DNA of 21,771 nucleotides. It comes from Actinomycetota bacterium. Lineage in GTDB: Bacteria; Actinomycetota; Thermoleophilia; Gaiellales; Gaiellaceae. The translations under genes and the position numbers were made by a program. The notes under the pieces were generated by a model. It was given only the letters and a program-made list of their open reading frames with translations. It was not told where the DNA came from and made no database searches. The first letter of the stretch is position 1, and each line of letters begins with the position of its first letter. The stretch lies in assembly GCA_013812265.1 (NCBI GenBank), contig JACCTQ010000223.1, forward strand, positions 1-21,771, given 5' to 3'. Of this stretch, positions 15,236-21,771 are shown piece by piece.

Positions 15236-15729
15236 CAGAGACGGACACGATCGACCCCGCTGTGGACATCGGCCACGTCCACCTGAAGGTGGCCGACATC
15301 GAGCGCTCGCTCGGGTTCTACCGCGACGTGCTCGGGTTCGAGGTGACCGTGCGCATGGGAGACTCCGCGGCGTTCCTGAGCGCCGGAGGTTACCACCATC
15401 ACCTCGGCCTCAACACGTGGGAGAGCCGGGGCGGCTCGCCCCCGCCGCGCGGGACGACGGGGCTTTTCCACACGGCAATTCGCTATCCGAATCGCCGTGC
15501 CCTGGCGCGCGCGCTCCGCCGGGTCCTAGGGGCCGGCATCCCGCTGAGCGGCGCAAGCGACCATGGCGTCAGCGAGGCGATCTACATCCGTGATCCCGAT
15601 GACAACGGTGTCGAGCTGTACCGCGATCGTCCGCGGGAGGAATGGCCGCGACTGCCCGACGGCTCTTTCACCATGGTTACTGAGCCGCTCGACCTCGAAG
15701 CGCTTCTGGCGGAAGCACGCGAGCATTGA
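15232..15729 (+). CDS. VOC-family protein (glyoxalase / extradiol dioxygenase superfamily)
   Basis: A 165-residue small metalloenzyme of the vicinal-oxygen-chelate superfamily, resembling bacterial CatE/glyoxalase-like proteins. The two beta-alpha-beta modules start at HVHLKVADIERSLGFYRDVLGF (residue 15 on) and LFHTAIRYP (79 on). A candidate 2-His-1-carboxylate metal site is H17, H80 and E128 (DNGVELYRD), as in iron(II) extradiol enzymes. YHHHLGLNTW (54-63) and the ending ELYRDRPREEWPR are characteristic of the subgroup. The substrate is unknown. The ATG at 15232 overlaps the ligase-like stop by 4 bases (ATGA) and has a purine-rich TGGAG about 5 bases upstream; the frame back to 15112 is inside the ligase gene. 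It is an odd partner for a glycan gene and may simply be carried in the operon. Confidence 0.82.
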   Translation: MTETDTIDPAVDIGHVHLKVADIERSLGFYRDVLGFEVTVRMGDSAAFLSAGGYHHHLGLNTWESRGGSPPPRGTTGLFHTAIRYPNRRALARALRRVLGAGIPLSGASDHGVSEAIYIRDPDDNGVELYRDRPREEWPRLPDGSFTMVTEPLDLEALLAEAREH

Positions 15730-15775
15730 GCGTCGCCTAGCGGGCTCTAGTCCGTCGACTCTAGCGATCGTTCAG

Positions 15776-17089
15776 CTAACGGGTAGACCCCACGCCCTGC
15801 GGGTCGGGCTCGATGGCCGCATCCATGTCTTCGCGATCGTCGAAGCCTCGCTCGGACATCGCCTCGACGAGCCGGAGTTGGCGCTCGAGCGGTGGTCGTC
15901 TGTCGGCCGGAGCGATGAGGATGAGGTCGTCGAGCATGGCCTTCAGGCGGCGTGTGACCTGGACAGCGCCTTCCCCGTAGTGACGGATCTCGTCCAGCGC
16001 AAGGTTCACGTATCCGTCCCAGCTCAGCGTGGGCACCACGAGTCGCACGCGGCCCTGCTCGTCGGTATGGAACCCGGATGGAAACGGTCGTGTCGCCAGC
16101 TGCCGAAGGCAATCGTGCAGGCGGTCGATCGCCTGGATGGCGGTCGTCGGGTCGCCCATCGCGGAGGACAACGACCGCTGCGCGACGTCGACGAGCATGC
16201 GAAAGCCGAAGGCGAGGTCCTGGTGCATCGTGCGCTCCTGGCCCAGGGCGACGGCCCGGATCAAGGCCGTCTCGTCGAGGTCGGCTGCCTCGCCATGGAC
16301 GTCGAACAAGGGTGCTCCCTCGGGAACGAAGTCTCCGATGTGGGGAACGAGCACCAGCACGACGTCTGCGTCGCGCGCGTAGCGCACGAGCTCCTCTGCG
16401 TCGACCCTGAAGACGACGCCCGACTTCGGAGACGGCACGACTCGGTCGGGTGCATCTTCCGGACTACCGGCTGGCGCTTCGACCTCGTCAGGTTCTTCGG
16501 GAAACAGCTCGTCGAGGAGCTCGCGAGTCTCGTCGCCCACCGACTGGATGATCGAGGCCACCCGCAGCGACTGGCCGATGTGGTTCACGTACGAGACCAG
16601 CACCATAATGCTCACGAGAATCAAAACGAACGCGACGATGATCGCGAGCCCGGGCACGTAGCCGTCGTCGCCACCGCTCGGGGACTTCACCTCGCGCATG
16701 ACGAGCATCGCGTGCGCGAACGTGGCCACGAAGACGCCGATCGCAAACTGACTCGGCCGATCGCGCAGAATCGTTCGTAGGACGCGCGGCGAGAACTGGC
16801 CCATCGCGAGCTGGACAACCACCATGGTCACGGTGAGCACGAAGCCCGTCAGCGTGACCATGGAGGCGGCGACGGTAGTCAGGATCGCGAGGGCGGCGTC
16901 CGGGTCGCCGCTCAGAACCCTCGGCACCGCTGATCCTCCGAACAGGCGGTCGACCGCGATCGTTCCGAACGACAGTGCGACGCCGCCGAGGACGCACAGG
17001 ATCGGGACGAACCACAGTCGCGAGACGAGAAACTCCCGGATGCGAAAGAGTCGCACGGAAGAGACGTGCCGGTTGGCGGGCGAGTCCAA
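15776..17089 (-). CDS. DUF2254 family membrane protein
   Basis: A 437-residue membrane protein of the DUF2254 family, whose function is unknown. Four hydrophobic helices occupy the first ~190 residues: FLVSRLWFVPILCVLGGVALSF (from ~20), LAILTTVAASMVTLTGFVLTVTMVVVQLAM (~66-95), a third around FAIGVFVATFAHAMLVM, and a fourth at LAIIVAFVLILVSIMVLVSYV. The family stretch GQFSPRVLRTILRDRPSQFAIG separates helices 2 and 3. The ~240-residue remainder is soluble, presumably cytosolic. The start is the TTG at 17089, supported by AGGAG about 11 bases upstream; GTG 17056 is an alternative and loses nothing recognised. It diverges from the AAA ATPase gene 72 bases away and converges with the VOC gene. Confidence 0.82.
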   Translation of the reverse strand: MDSPANRHVSSVRLFRIREFLVSRLWFVPILCVLGGVALSFGTIAVDRLFGGSAVPRVLSGDPDAALAILTTVAASMVTLTGFVLTVTMVVVQLAMGQFSPRVLRTILRDRPSQFAIGVFVATFAHAMLVMREVKSPSGGDDGYVPGLAIIVAFVLILVSIMVLVSYVNHIGQSLRVASIIQSVGDETRELLDELFPEEPDEVEAPAGSPEDAPDRVVPSPKSGVVFRVDAEELVRYARDADVVLVLVPHIGDFVPEGAPLFDVHGEAADLDETALIRAVALGQERTMHQDLAFGFRMLVDVAQRSLSSAMGDPTTAIQAIDRLHDCLRQLATRPFPSGFHTDEQGRVRLVVPTLSWDGYVNLALDEIRHYGEGAVQVTRRLKAMLDDLILIAPADRRPPLERQLRLVEAMSERGFDDREDMDAAIEPDPQGVGSTR

Positions 17090-17138
17090 ACCTGCCCGAG
17101 CTCCTCACCGCGGCCGTTTTCTCCAGCTCGGCAGCGGG

Positions 17139-17144
17139 TACGTT
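17139..17144 (+). promoter_or_regulatory. Possible -10 element (TACGTT) of the AAA ATPase gene
   Basis: TACGTT lies in the 72-base divergent gap and would give a transcript start near 17151, about 11 bases before the ATG at 17162. A T-rich stretch (GTTTTC, about 17116-17121) lies at -35 distance. No ribosome site precedes the ATG. Confidence 0.3.
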
Positions 17145-17161
17145 GCATTCGAGCCGTTGCG

Positions 17162-18220
17162 ATGACAAACCCTCTCGAAGAAGCCGGCAAGCGGCTCCGC
17201 CACGTCGCCGAGCGGATCAGGCAGAACACGAGCTCGGAGGTGGACTGGCTCTCCGACCAGCTGGAGGGCCGGATCCCGGGTGTCGGCCGGAACGTCACCT
17301 TTTCCGATCCTGGGCCACCGAGGACACTCGAAGAGCTTCAGGCGGAGCTCGACTCCCTGATCGGGCTGGAGAAGGTGAAGGAGCAGGTGAGGGCGCTCGT
17401 CGCCTTCCTCCAGGTGCAGGCGCTACGCAAGCAGAACGGGTTGCCGGAGGTCGCGACCAGTCAGCATCTGGTCTTCCTCGGAAACCCGGGGACGGGAAAG
17501 ACCACGATCGCGCGGCTGCTCGCTCAGATGTACCGGGCCATGGGTCTGCTGAAGCGCGGACACCTGGTGGAGGTCGACCGGGCCGGGCTCGTAGCGCAGT
17601 ACGTCGGCATGACGGCGATCAAGACCGACCGGGTCATACGGCGCGCGCTCGACGGTGTTCTCTTCATCGACGAGGCCTATGCCCTGTCCCCACGGGACGG
17701 GCGCTGGGACTTCGGAAGCGAAGCGATCGAGACACTGCTCAAGCGGATGGAGGACTATCGCGAGCGGCTAATCGTGATCGTCGCCGGCTATCCGCGGCTG
17801 ATGGAGGCCTTCCTCGAGTCGAACCCGGGGCTTCGCTCGCGCTTCGGGCGCGAGATCGACTTTCCGGACTACTCCAGCGACGAGTTGATCGCCATCACCA
17901 CGCGTTTTGCGAACGAGCACCGGTACACGTTCGGGGAGGGCGTGGAAGAGGCGCTCCGTGACATCTTCCGCGGCAGCGCGCGCGGTGAGGGGTTCGGCAA
18001 CGCCCGCTTCGCACGCACGCTGTTCGAGCAATCGCTGAATGCGCAGGCGATACGCCTTGCCGACGATGCCGGAAAAGATCTCAACGCCCTCGAGCGCGAT
18101 GACCTAACGACGTTGACGGCGAGCGATCTGCTCGCAGCGGCGCGAGCGCTCGGGGAAGGCGTCGAGCTCGGTGAACCCGGCTCGCGTGCGTTCTTCCGCT
18201 GGCGCCGGAAAGCGTCGTAG
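17162..18220 (+). CDS. CbxX/CfqX (SpoVK-like) AAA+ ATPase
   Basis: A 352-residue AAA+ ATPase of the family that includes the Rubisco activase CbbX, SpoVK and the ATPase half of ESX EccA. The family remodels protein partners using ATP; the partner here is unknown and no Rubisco or ESX gene is nearby. Motifs: ELDSLIGLEKVKEQVRALV (63-80), Walker A GNPGTGKTT (107-115), the pore-loop region AQYVGMTAIKT (145-155), Walker B GVLFIDEA (165-172), sensor 1 VIVAGY (205-210), and arginine-finger segment NPGLRSRF (221-228). The first ~60 residues form a short helical N-terminal region. The ATG at 17162 is chosen because the frame upstream overlaps the divergent DUF2254 gene. It is probably monocistronic: 235 bases separate it from korA. 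Confidence 0.85.
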   Translation: MTNPLEEAGKRLRHVAERIRQNTSSEVDWLSDQLEGRIPGVGRNVTFSDPGPPRTLEELQAELDSLIGLEKVKEQVRALVAFLQVQALRKQNGLPEVATSQHLVFLGNPGTGKTTIARLLAQMYRAMGLLKRGHLVEVDRAGLVAQYVGMTAIKTDRVIRRALDGVLFIDEAYALSPRDGRWDFGSEAIETLLKRMEDYRERLIVIVAGYPRLMEAFLESNPGLRSRFGREIDFPDYSSDELIAITTRFANEHRYTFGEGVEEALRDIFRGSARGEGFGNARFARTLFEQSLNAQAIRLADDAGKDLNALERDDLTTLTASDLLAAARALGEGVELGEPGSRAFFRWRRKAS

Positions 18221-18437
18221 CGCCTAGCGCCGTCCTCCGTAGGGCCGCCACCGACGCCGAGCTCGGGTGGCCGCGCACCGAGAAAGTAGAAGCCCCTTGG
18301 GCCGACCGCGGACCACCCACCGCCTTCAGCGTAGCGTCGAAATTCGCACGCATGGGTAACGAGACCGTGTCGAAAGTGGAGCTTCGGGTGTGATCCGTCG
18401 AAGTCCCGAGCGCCTCAGACGCACCCGGTCCAGGTGC
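18221..18437. other. Non-coding gap between the AAA ATPase and korA
   Basis: No convincing coding frame is seen on either strand. A hairpin with arms CTCGGGTG (18262-18269) and CACCGAG (18276-18282), seven pairs with one bulged G and a 6-base loop, lies about 40 bases after the ATPase stop; it has no T tract and is at best a weak terminator. GTCGAA occurs three times, at 18336, 18369 and 18397, upstream of the korA promoter; this may be chance. Confidence 0.4.
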
Positions 18438-18444
18438 TATACCT
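18438..18444 (+). promoter_or_regulatory. Probable -10 element (TATACCT) of the kor operon
   Basis: TATACCT ends 11 bases before the korA ATG (18456), the only near-consensus TATA-type hexamer in the 235-base gap. Transcription would start about 5 bases before the ATG. A GAGGGC just before the ATG could act as a very close ribosome site only if transcription starts earlier. No -35 is recognised. Confidence 0.4.
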
Positions 18445-18455
18445 AGCCGAGGGCG

Positions 18456-20291
18456 ATGACGAAGCCGGTCGAGAAGCTGGATCAAGTGATCATCCGCTTC
18501 GCCGGCGACTCGGGAGACGGCATGCAGCTCACGGGCTCCCGGTTCACCAGCGAGACGGCCGCCTTCGGGAACGACCTGTCCACGCTGCCGGACTTCCCGG
18601 CGGAGATACGCGCTCCGGCGGGGTCGCTCCCGGGCGTCTCAGGGTTTCAGATTCAGTTCTCCGATCACGACATCCTCACGCCGGGCGACGCACCGGACGT
18701 CCTGGTCGCCATGAACCCCGCCGCGCTGCGGACGAACGTCGGCGACCTGCCGAAAGGCGGCACTCTGATCGTCAACCGAGACGCCTTCACCGAGCGAAAC
18801 CTCCAGAAGGCCGGCTTCGAAGGCAACCCCCTGGAGGACGGCTCGCTCGCGGAGTATCACCTGCACGAGGTGCCTCTGACGAACCTGACGCTCGAGGCCC
18901 TCAAGAGCATCGACATCACGAAGCGCGAGGCAGAGCGCTCCAAGAACATGTTCGCCCTCGGCTTGATGTCGTGGCTGTACAACCGTCCGACGGAGGGCAC
19001 GCTCTCGTACATCGAGCGCAAGTTCGCCACGCGTCCCCTCATCGCCGAGGCGAACACGATCGCGTTCAAGGCCGGGTACGCCTACGGCGAGACGACAGAG
19101 GACTTCGCCGTCTCGTACGAGGTCGGTCCGGCGAAGCTCCCGCCCGGGACGTACCGAAACGTGACCGGGAACCAGGCGCTCGCGATGGGCCTCATCGCAG
19201 CCAGCACCCAGAGCGGGCTGCCCCTCTTCCTGGGCGCGTATCCGATCACTCCGGCGTCGGGGATCCTGGAGGATCTCGCGCGCCGCAAGAACTTCGGCGT
19301 CCGCACGTTCCAGGCCGAGGACGAGATCGCCGCCGTCGGCGCGGCTCTCGGCGCGAGCTTCGGCGGCGCCCTGGCCGTCTCGACCTCGAGCGGGCCCGGC
19401 GTCGTGCTGAAGAGCGAGACCATCGGGCTCGCCGTAGCCCTCGAGCTGCCGCTTCTGATTCTCGACATCCAGCGCGCCGGGCCGTCGACCGGGATGCCGA
19501 CGAAGCCGGAGCAGTCCGATCTTCTGATGGTGCTGTACGGTCGTAACGCCGAGTCGCCGGTGCCCGTGGTAGCGGCATCGACCCCGGGCGGGTGCTTCGA
19601 TGCTGCGATCGAAGCAGCGCGCATCGCGCTCAAGTACCGAACGCCGGTCTTCCTCCTCTCCGACGCCTACCTTGCGAATGGTTCAGAGCCTTGGCTGCTC
19701 CCGGACGTTTCGAGTCTTCCGGATATCTCCGTCCTCTTTGCGACCGAGCCGAATGTGGACGGCGAGTTCTGGCCGTACATCCGCGATGAGAGCACCCTCG
19801 CCCGGCAGTGGGCGATTCCCGGCACGCCGGGCCTGGAGCACCGGATCGGCGGCCTCGAGAAGCAGGACGGCACGGGCAATGTCTCGTACGACCCGGACAA
19901 CCACGACCACATGGTCCGGCTGCGGGCGCGCAAAGTCGCCGGGATCGCGGCAGACATCCCCGAGCTCGATGTCGACGACCCTGACGGCGCCCGGCTCCTG
20001 GTGCTCGGCTGGGGAGGGACGTACGGGCCCATTGCAGCGGCCGTCCGCCGCGTGCGACAGGGAGGTGGTCGCGTCGCTCACGCCCAGTTGATCCACCTGA
20101 ACCCCTTCCCCCGCAATACAGGCGACGTCCTGCGCCGCTACGACAGGGTGCTGGTTCCGGAGATGAACCTCGGTCAACTCCTCAAGCTCGTACGGGCGGA
20201 GTTCCTCGTTGACGCGGTCGGGTACAACCGGGTGCGCGGGCTGCCCTTCCGCTCGGATGAGCTGGCCAATGCCATCGAGGCGATGCTGTGA
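18456..20291 (+). CDS. korA: 2-oxoacid:ferredoxin oxidoreductase subunit alpha (fused gamma-alpha), KorA
   Basis: A 611-residue subunit of the thiamine-diphosphate, ferredoxin-dependent enzyme that decarboxylates 2-oxoacids (2-oxoglutarate in actinobacterial KorAB) to the acyl-CoA. Residues ~10-195 are the gamma domain (VIIRFAGDSGDGMQLTG at 11-27). The alpha domain follows, with GNQALAMGL, AYPITPASGILE (~260), FQAEDEIAAVGAALGASFGG (~285-304), STSSGPG, and QRAGPSTGMPTKPEQSDL. The C-terminal transketolase-like domain ends near DRVLVPEMNLGQLLKLVRAEF. The gamma-alpha fusion and length match the two-subunit KorAB type known from Mycobacterium. The ATG at 18456 begins just before the gamma domain. 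It is translationally coupled to the next small gene (GTGA overlap). 2-oxoglutarate as substrate is inferred from the subfamily. Confidence 0.93.
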   Translation: MTKPVEKLDQVIIRFAGDSGDGMQLTGSRFTSETAAFGNDLSTLPDFPAEIRAPAGSLPGVSGFQIQFSDHDILTPGDAPDVLVAMNPAALRTNVGDLPKGGTLIVNRDAFTERNLQKAGFEGNPLEDGSLAEYHLHEVPLTNLTLEALKSIDITKREAERSKNMFALGLMSWLYNRPTEGTLSYIERKFATRPLIAEANTIAFKAGYAYGETTEDFAVSYEVGPAKLPPGTYRNVTGNQALAMGLIAASTQSGLPLFLGAYPITPASGILEDLARRKNFGVRTFQAEDEIAAVGAALGASFGGALAVSTSSGPGVVLKSETIGLAVALELPLLILDIQRAGPSTGMPTKPEQSDLLMVLYGRNAESPVPVVAASTPGGCFDAAIEAARIALKYRTPVFLLSDAYLANGSEPWLLPDVSSLPDISVLFATEPNVDGEFWPYIRDESTLARQWAIPGTPGLEHRIGGLEKQDGTGNVSYDPDNHDHMVRLRARKVAGIAADIPELDVDDPDGARLLVLGWGGTYGPIAAAVRRVRQGGGRVAHAQLIHLNPFPRNTGDVLRRYDRVLVPEMNLGQLLKLVRAEFLVDAVGYNRVRGLPFRSDELANAIEAML

Positions 20292-20479
20292 GCGTGTTCT
20301 CGTACGCCTCGACCAAGGACGGAACCGTGCTCATCTCGTGGCGGCGGCGCCCTGCCACGACACTCCGCGGCCGGCGAGCGCGGCGGTTTCTGCTCGACGC
20401 CGAGCGACTCGACGAGGATGGGCTCCAACTGCTGATGGCCCGGGTGACGGGAAACTTCAAGCGAGGAAACGAGCGATGA
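20288..20479 (+). CDS. Small basic protein encoded between korA and korB, function unknown
   Basis: A 63-residue protein starting at a GTG that overlaps the korA stop (GTGA) and ending in an ATGA overlap with korB, so it occupies the whole gap and should be translated with both. The codons carry G or C in the third position in about 80% of cases, as in neighbouring genes. The protein is strongly basic: SWRRRP and LRGRRARRFLL in the middle, and a C-terminus RVTGNFKRGNER. The N-terminal half (FSYASTKDGTVLISW) looks like two beta strands, followed by a helix (DEDGLQLLMARVTG). There is no Cys, signal peptide or membrane helix, so it is not a ferredoxin or Fe-S delta subunit. A role with KorAB (assembly, stability, regulation) is inferred only from position. 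Confidence 0.72.
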   Translation: MSVFSYASTKDGTVLISWRRRPATTLRGRRARRFLLDAERLDEDGLQLLMARVTGNFKRGNER

Positions 20480-21507
20480 CCCACGGGAACGGGAACGGCC
20501 GACCGCTTCAGCTGACGGCGAAGGACTTCAAGAGCGACCAGGAGGTTCGCTGGTGCCCGGGCTGCGGCGACTACGCGATCCTCTCGGCGCTCCAGAGCTT
20601 CATGCCCGAGCTCGGCATCCCCCGCGAGCGCTTGGTCTTCATCTCGGGGATCGGCTGCGCCGCGCGCTTCCCGTACTACATGGAGACCTACGGGATGCAC
20701 TCGATTCACGGCCGTGCGCCGGCGATTGCGACGGGGCTGTCGGTTTCTCGGCCGGATCTGTCGGTCTGGGTGGTGACGGGTGACGGCGACGCTCTGTCGA
20801 TCGGAGGTAACCACCTGATCCACGCGCTTCGCCGCAACGTCAACATCAAGATCCTGCTCTTCAACAACCAGATCTACGGTCTCACGAAGGGCCAGTACTC
20901 GCCCACGAGCGAGCTCGGCAAGGTGACGAAATCGACGCCCATGGGCTCGCTGGACTACCCGTTCAACCCGATCTCGCTGGCGCTCGGTGCCGAGGCGACC
21001 TTCGCTGCACGCTCGATCGACACCGACAAGCGCCACCTGACCGAGGTATTGCGCAAGGCAAGCGCGCACAGAGGCGCGGCCTTCGTCGAGATCTACCAGA
21101 ACTGCAACGTCTACAACGACGGTGCGTTCGATGCCGTTCGCGAGCAGAGGGAGAACCGGATCGTGCTGGAGCACGGCCGACGGATTCGCTTCGGCGCCGA
21201 CGGGGAGCGAGGCGTGATCCAGCGCGCCGACGGCTCGTGCGAGCTCGTGGACGTGGCGGATGTGGGCGAGGAAGCGCTCGTAGTCCACGACGAGAACCAG
21301 GAGCATCCCAGCCTCGCGTTCGCCTTGAGCCGGCTGGCGCACACGCCGCATGGGCCGACTCCGATCGGGGTCTTTCGCAACGTCGACCGGCCGGTGTACG
21401 ACGAGCTCATGCAGGAGCAGCTCGCGTCAGCCGCGCAGTTGAGCGGTGAGGGCGACCTCGAAGCACTGCTGCACGACGGGGACACCTGGCGGGTCGACGG
21501 GCACTGA
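20476..21507 (+). CDS. korB: 2-oxoacid:ferredoxin oxidoreductase subunit beta, KorB
   Basis: A 343-residue partner of KorA carrying thiamine diphosphate and one [4Fe-4S] cluster. The TPP motif runs from GDGDALSIGGNHL (102-114) to LLFNNQIYGLTKGQYSPTS (127-145). Cysteines suited to the cluster are C27 and C30 in WCPGCGDY, with C61 (GIGCAARF) and C210 (QNCNVYND) at conserved places. The fold ends with the usual beta-subunit tail HTPHGPTPIGVFRNVDRPVYDELM. Length is normal for the family. The ATG at 20476 overlaps the small gene's stop (ATGA) and has GAGG about 9 bases upstream; the open frame back to 20209 lies in korA and the small gene and is discarded. This is the last gene of the kor unit. 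Confidence 0.94.
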   Translation: MTHGNGNGRPLQLTAKDFKSDQEVRWCPGCGDYAILSALQSFMPELGIPRERLVFISGIGCAARFPYYMETYGMHSIHGRAPAIATGLSVSRPDLSVWVVTGDGDALSIGGNHLIHALRRNVNIKILLFNNQIYGLTKGQYSPTSELGKVTKSTPMGSLDYPFNPISLALGAEATFAARSIDTDKRHLTEVLRKASAHRGAAFVEIYQNCNVYNDGAFDAVREQRENRIVLEHGRRIRFGADGERGVIQRADGSCELVDVADVGEEALVVHDENQEHPSLAFALSRLAHTPHGPTPIGVFRNVDRPVYDELMQEQLASAAQLSGEGDLEALLHDGDTWRVDGH

Positions 21508-21666
21508 GCCTGCTGCCCACCCCTTCAGCTTCTGCAGTGTCGAGTCCCAGACGCAGTCGCCGCCGCCCTCGCTGTGGATCGGTCGTTTCCGGCCTAGCGC
21601 GCGCGGCGCACGTAATTCCGACGTAAAGGCAGGCCTGCGAGATCGCGGCGAGCGAGAGGTCGGTCG

Positions 21667-21771
21667 CTACGTCCGGGCGAGCGAGGCTTCTTCAGGCTCC
21701 GCCGGCTCGGGCGTCGAGGACGGCGGCAGCCGCACGATGAACCTTGTCGGCTTGGCGGGCTCGCTCCGCAC
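21667..21771 (-). CDS. Probable 3' end of a minus-strand gene, truncated by the window edge
   Basis: The minus strand is open from the window end to a TAG at 21669-21667. The 34 visible codons carry G or C in the third position in about 30 cases, strongly coding-like. The peptide ends AKPTRFIVRLPPSSTPEPAEPEEASLART. A RFIVRLP-type strand followed by a Pro/Glu tail resembles the C-terminus of some sensor histidine kinases, but this is too short to assign. If real, it converges with korB, with a 159-base non-coding gap (21508-21666) in which I see no clear terminator. Confidence 0.4.
   Translation of the reverse strand: MRSEPAKPTRFIVRLPPSSTPEPAEPEEASLART

Noticed and set aside
15730..15775. Possible terminator between the VOC and DUF2254 genes
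   Set aside because: The repeated CTCTAG/CTAG motifs allow only a weak AGTC/GACT stem with a bulge above it and no T tract.
18221..18455. Possible small gene or RNA upstream of korA
   Set aside because: Frames here lack third-position G+C bias and start signals; only one weak hairpin and scattered GTCGAA motifs were found.
1..21771. Mobile elements, CRISPR arrays, tRNA or rRNA genes
   Set aside because: No transposase or integrase motifs, regularly spaced repeats, cloverleaf-type inverted repeats or conserved rRNA stretches were recognised anywhere in the window.

Overview
The window reads as a chromosomal segment of a high-GC (about two thirds G+C) actinobacterium. The gene families fit the deep-branching Thermoleophilia (Gaiellales/Solirubrobacterales-like) best: a PAC2-family protein, a DipZ-type CcdA-thioredoxin fusion, a KorAB 2-oxoacid:ferredoxin oxidoreductase, a DUF2254 membrane protein and a CbxX-type AAA ATPase. 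This placement is an inference from family content, codon use and leaderless-type starts, not from a marker gene. No rRNA, tRNA, CRISPR array, phage or transposon was seen. The region is densely packed core or housekeeping DNA; the longest stretch without a gene is about 235 bases.

Layout. 1-1735 (+): the 3' part of heme A synthase, then a PAC2-family protein. 1755-5991 (-): a DipZ-like thiol-redox membrane protein and an unusual DEAD/DEAH-type helicase with an acidic repeat. 6112-9328 (-): a beta-oxidation pair, thiolase and a hydratase/3-hydroxyacyl-CoA dehydrogenase fusion, overlapping by 8 bases. 9401-10063 (+): an unrecognised TPR-like protein, divergent from the thiolase. 10074-12972 (-): an ArsR-type regulator, 6-phosphogluconolactonase, pyrroline-5-carboxylate reductase and an AlkA-like DNA glycosylase. 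13047-15729 (+): an overlapping run of SAM methyltransferase, O-antigen-ligase-like membrane protein and VOC-family protein. 15776-17089 (-): DUF2254 membrane protein. 17162-18220 (+): CbxX/SpoVK-like AAA ATPase. 18456-21507 (+): korA, a 63-residue small gene, and korB, joined by two 4-base overlaps. The right edge holds the probable 3' end of another minus-strand gene.

How the genes fit together. Beta-oxidation (fadA/fadB-like) yields acetyl-CoA, and a ferredoxin-linked 2-oxoglutarate oxidoreductase (KorAB) could serve the TCA cycle on such carbon. Heme A synthase belongs to an aa3-type oxidase. ProC and Pgl share an operon with a small regulator.

The least expected signals are regulatory. 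Several genes have a TANNNT hexamer whose last T lies exactly 7 bases before the start codon, the layout of leaderless actinobacterial promoters. A perfect 23-base palindrome sits between the divergent thiolase and TPR-like genes. A perfect 9-bp inverted repeat abuts the helicase start codon. The best candidate for an undescribed component is the small basic protein encoded between korA and korB.
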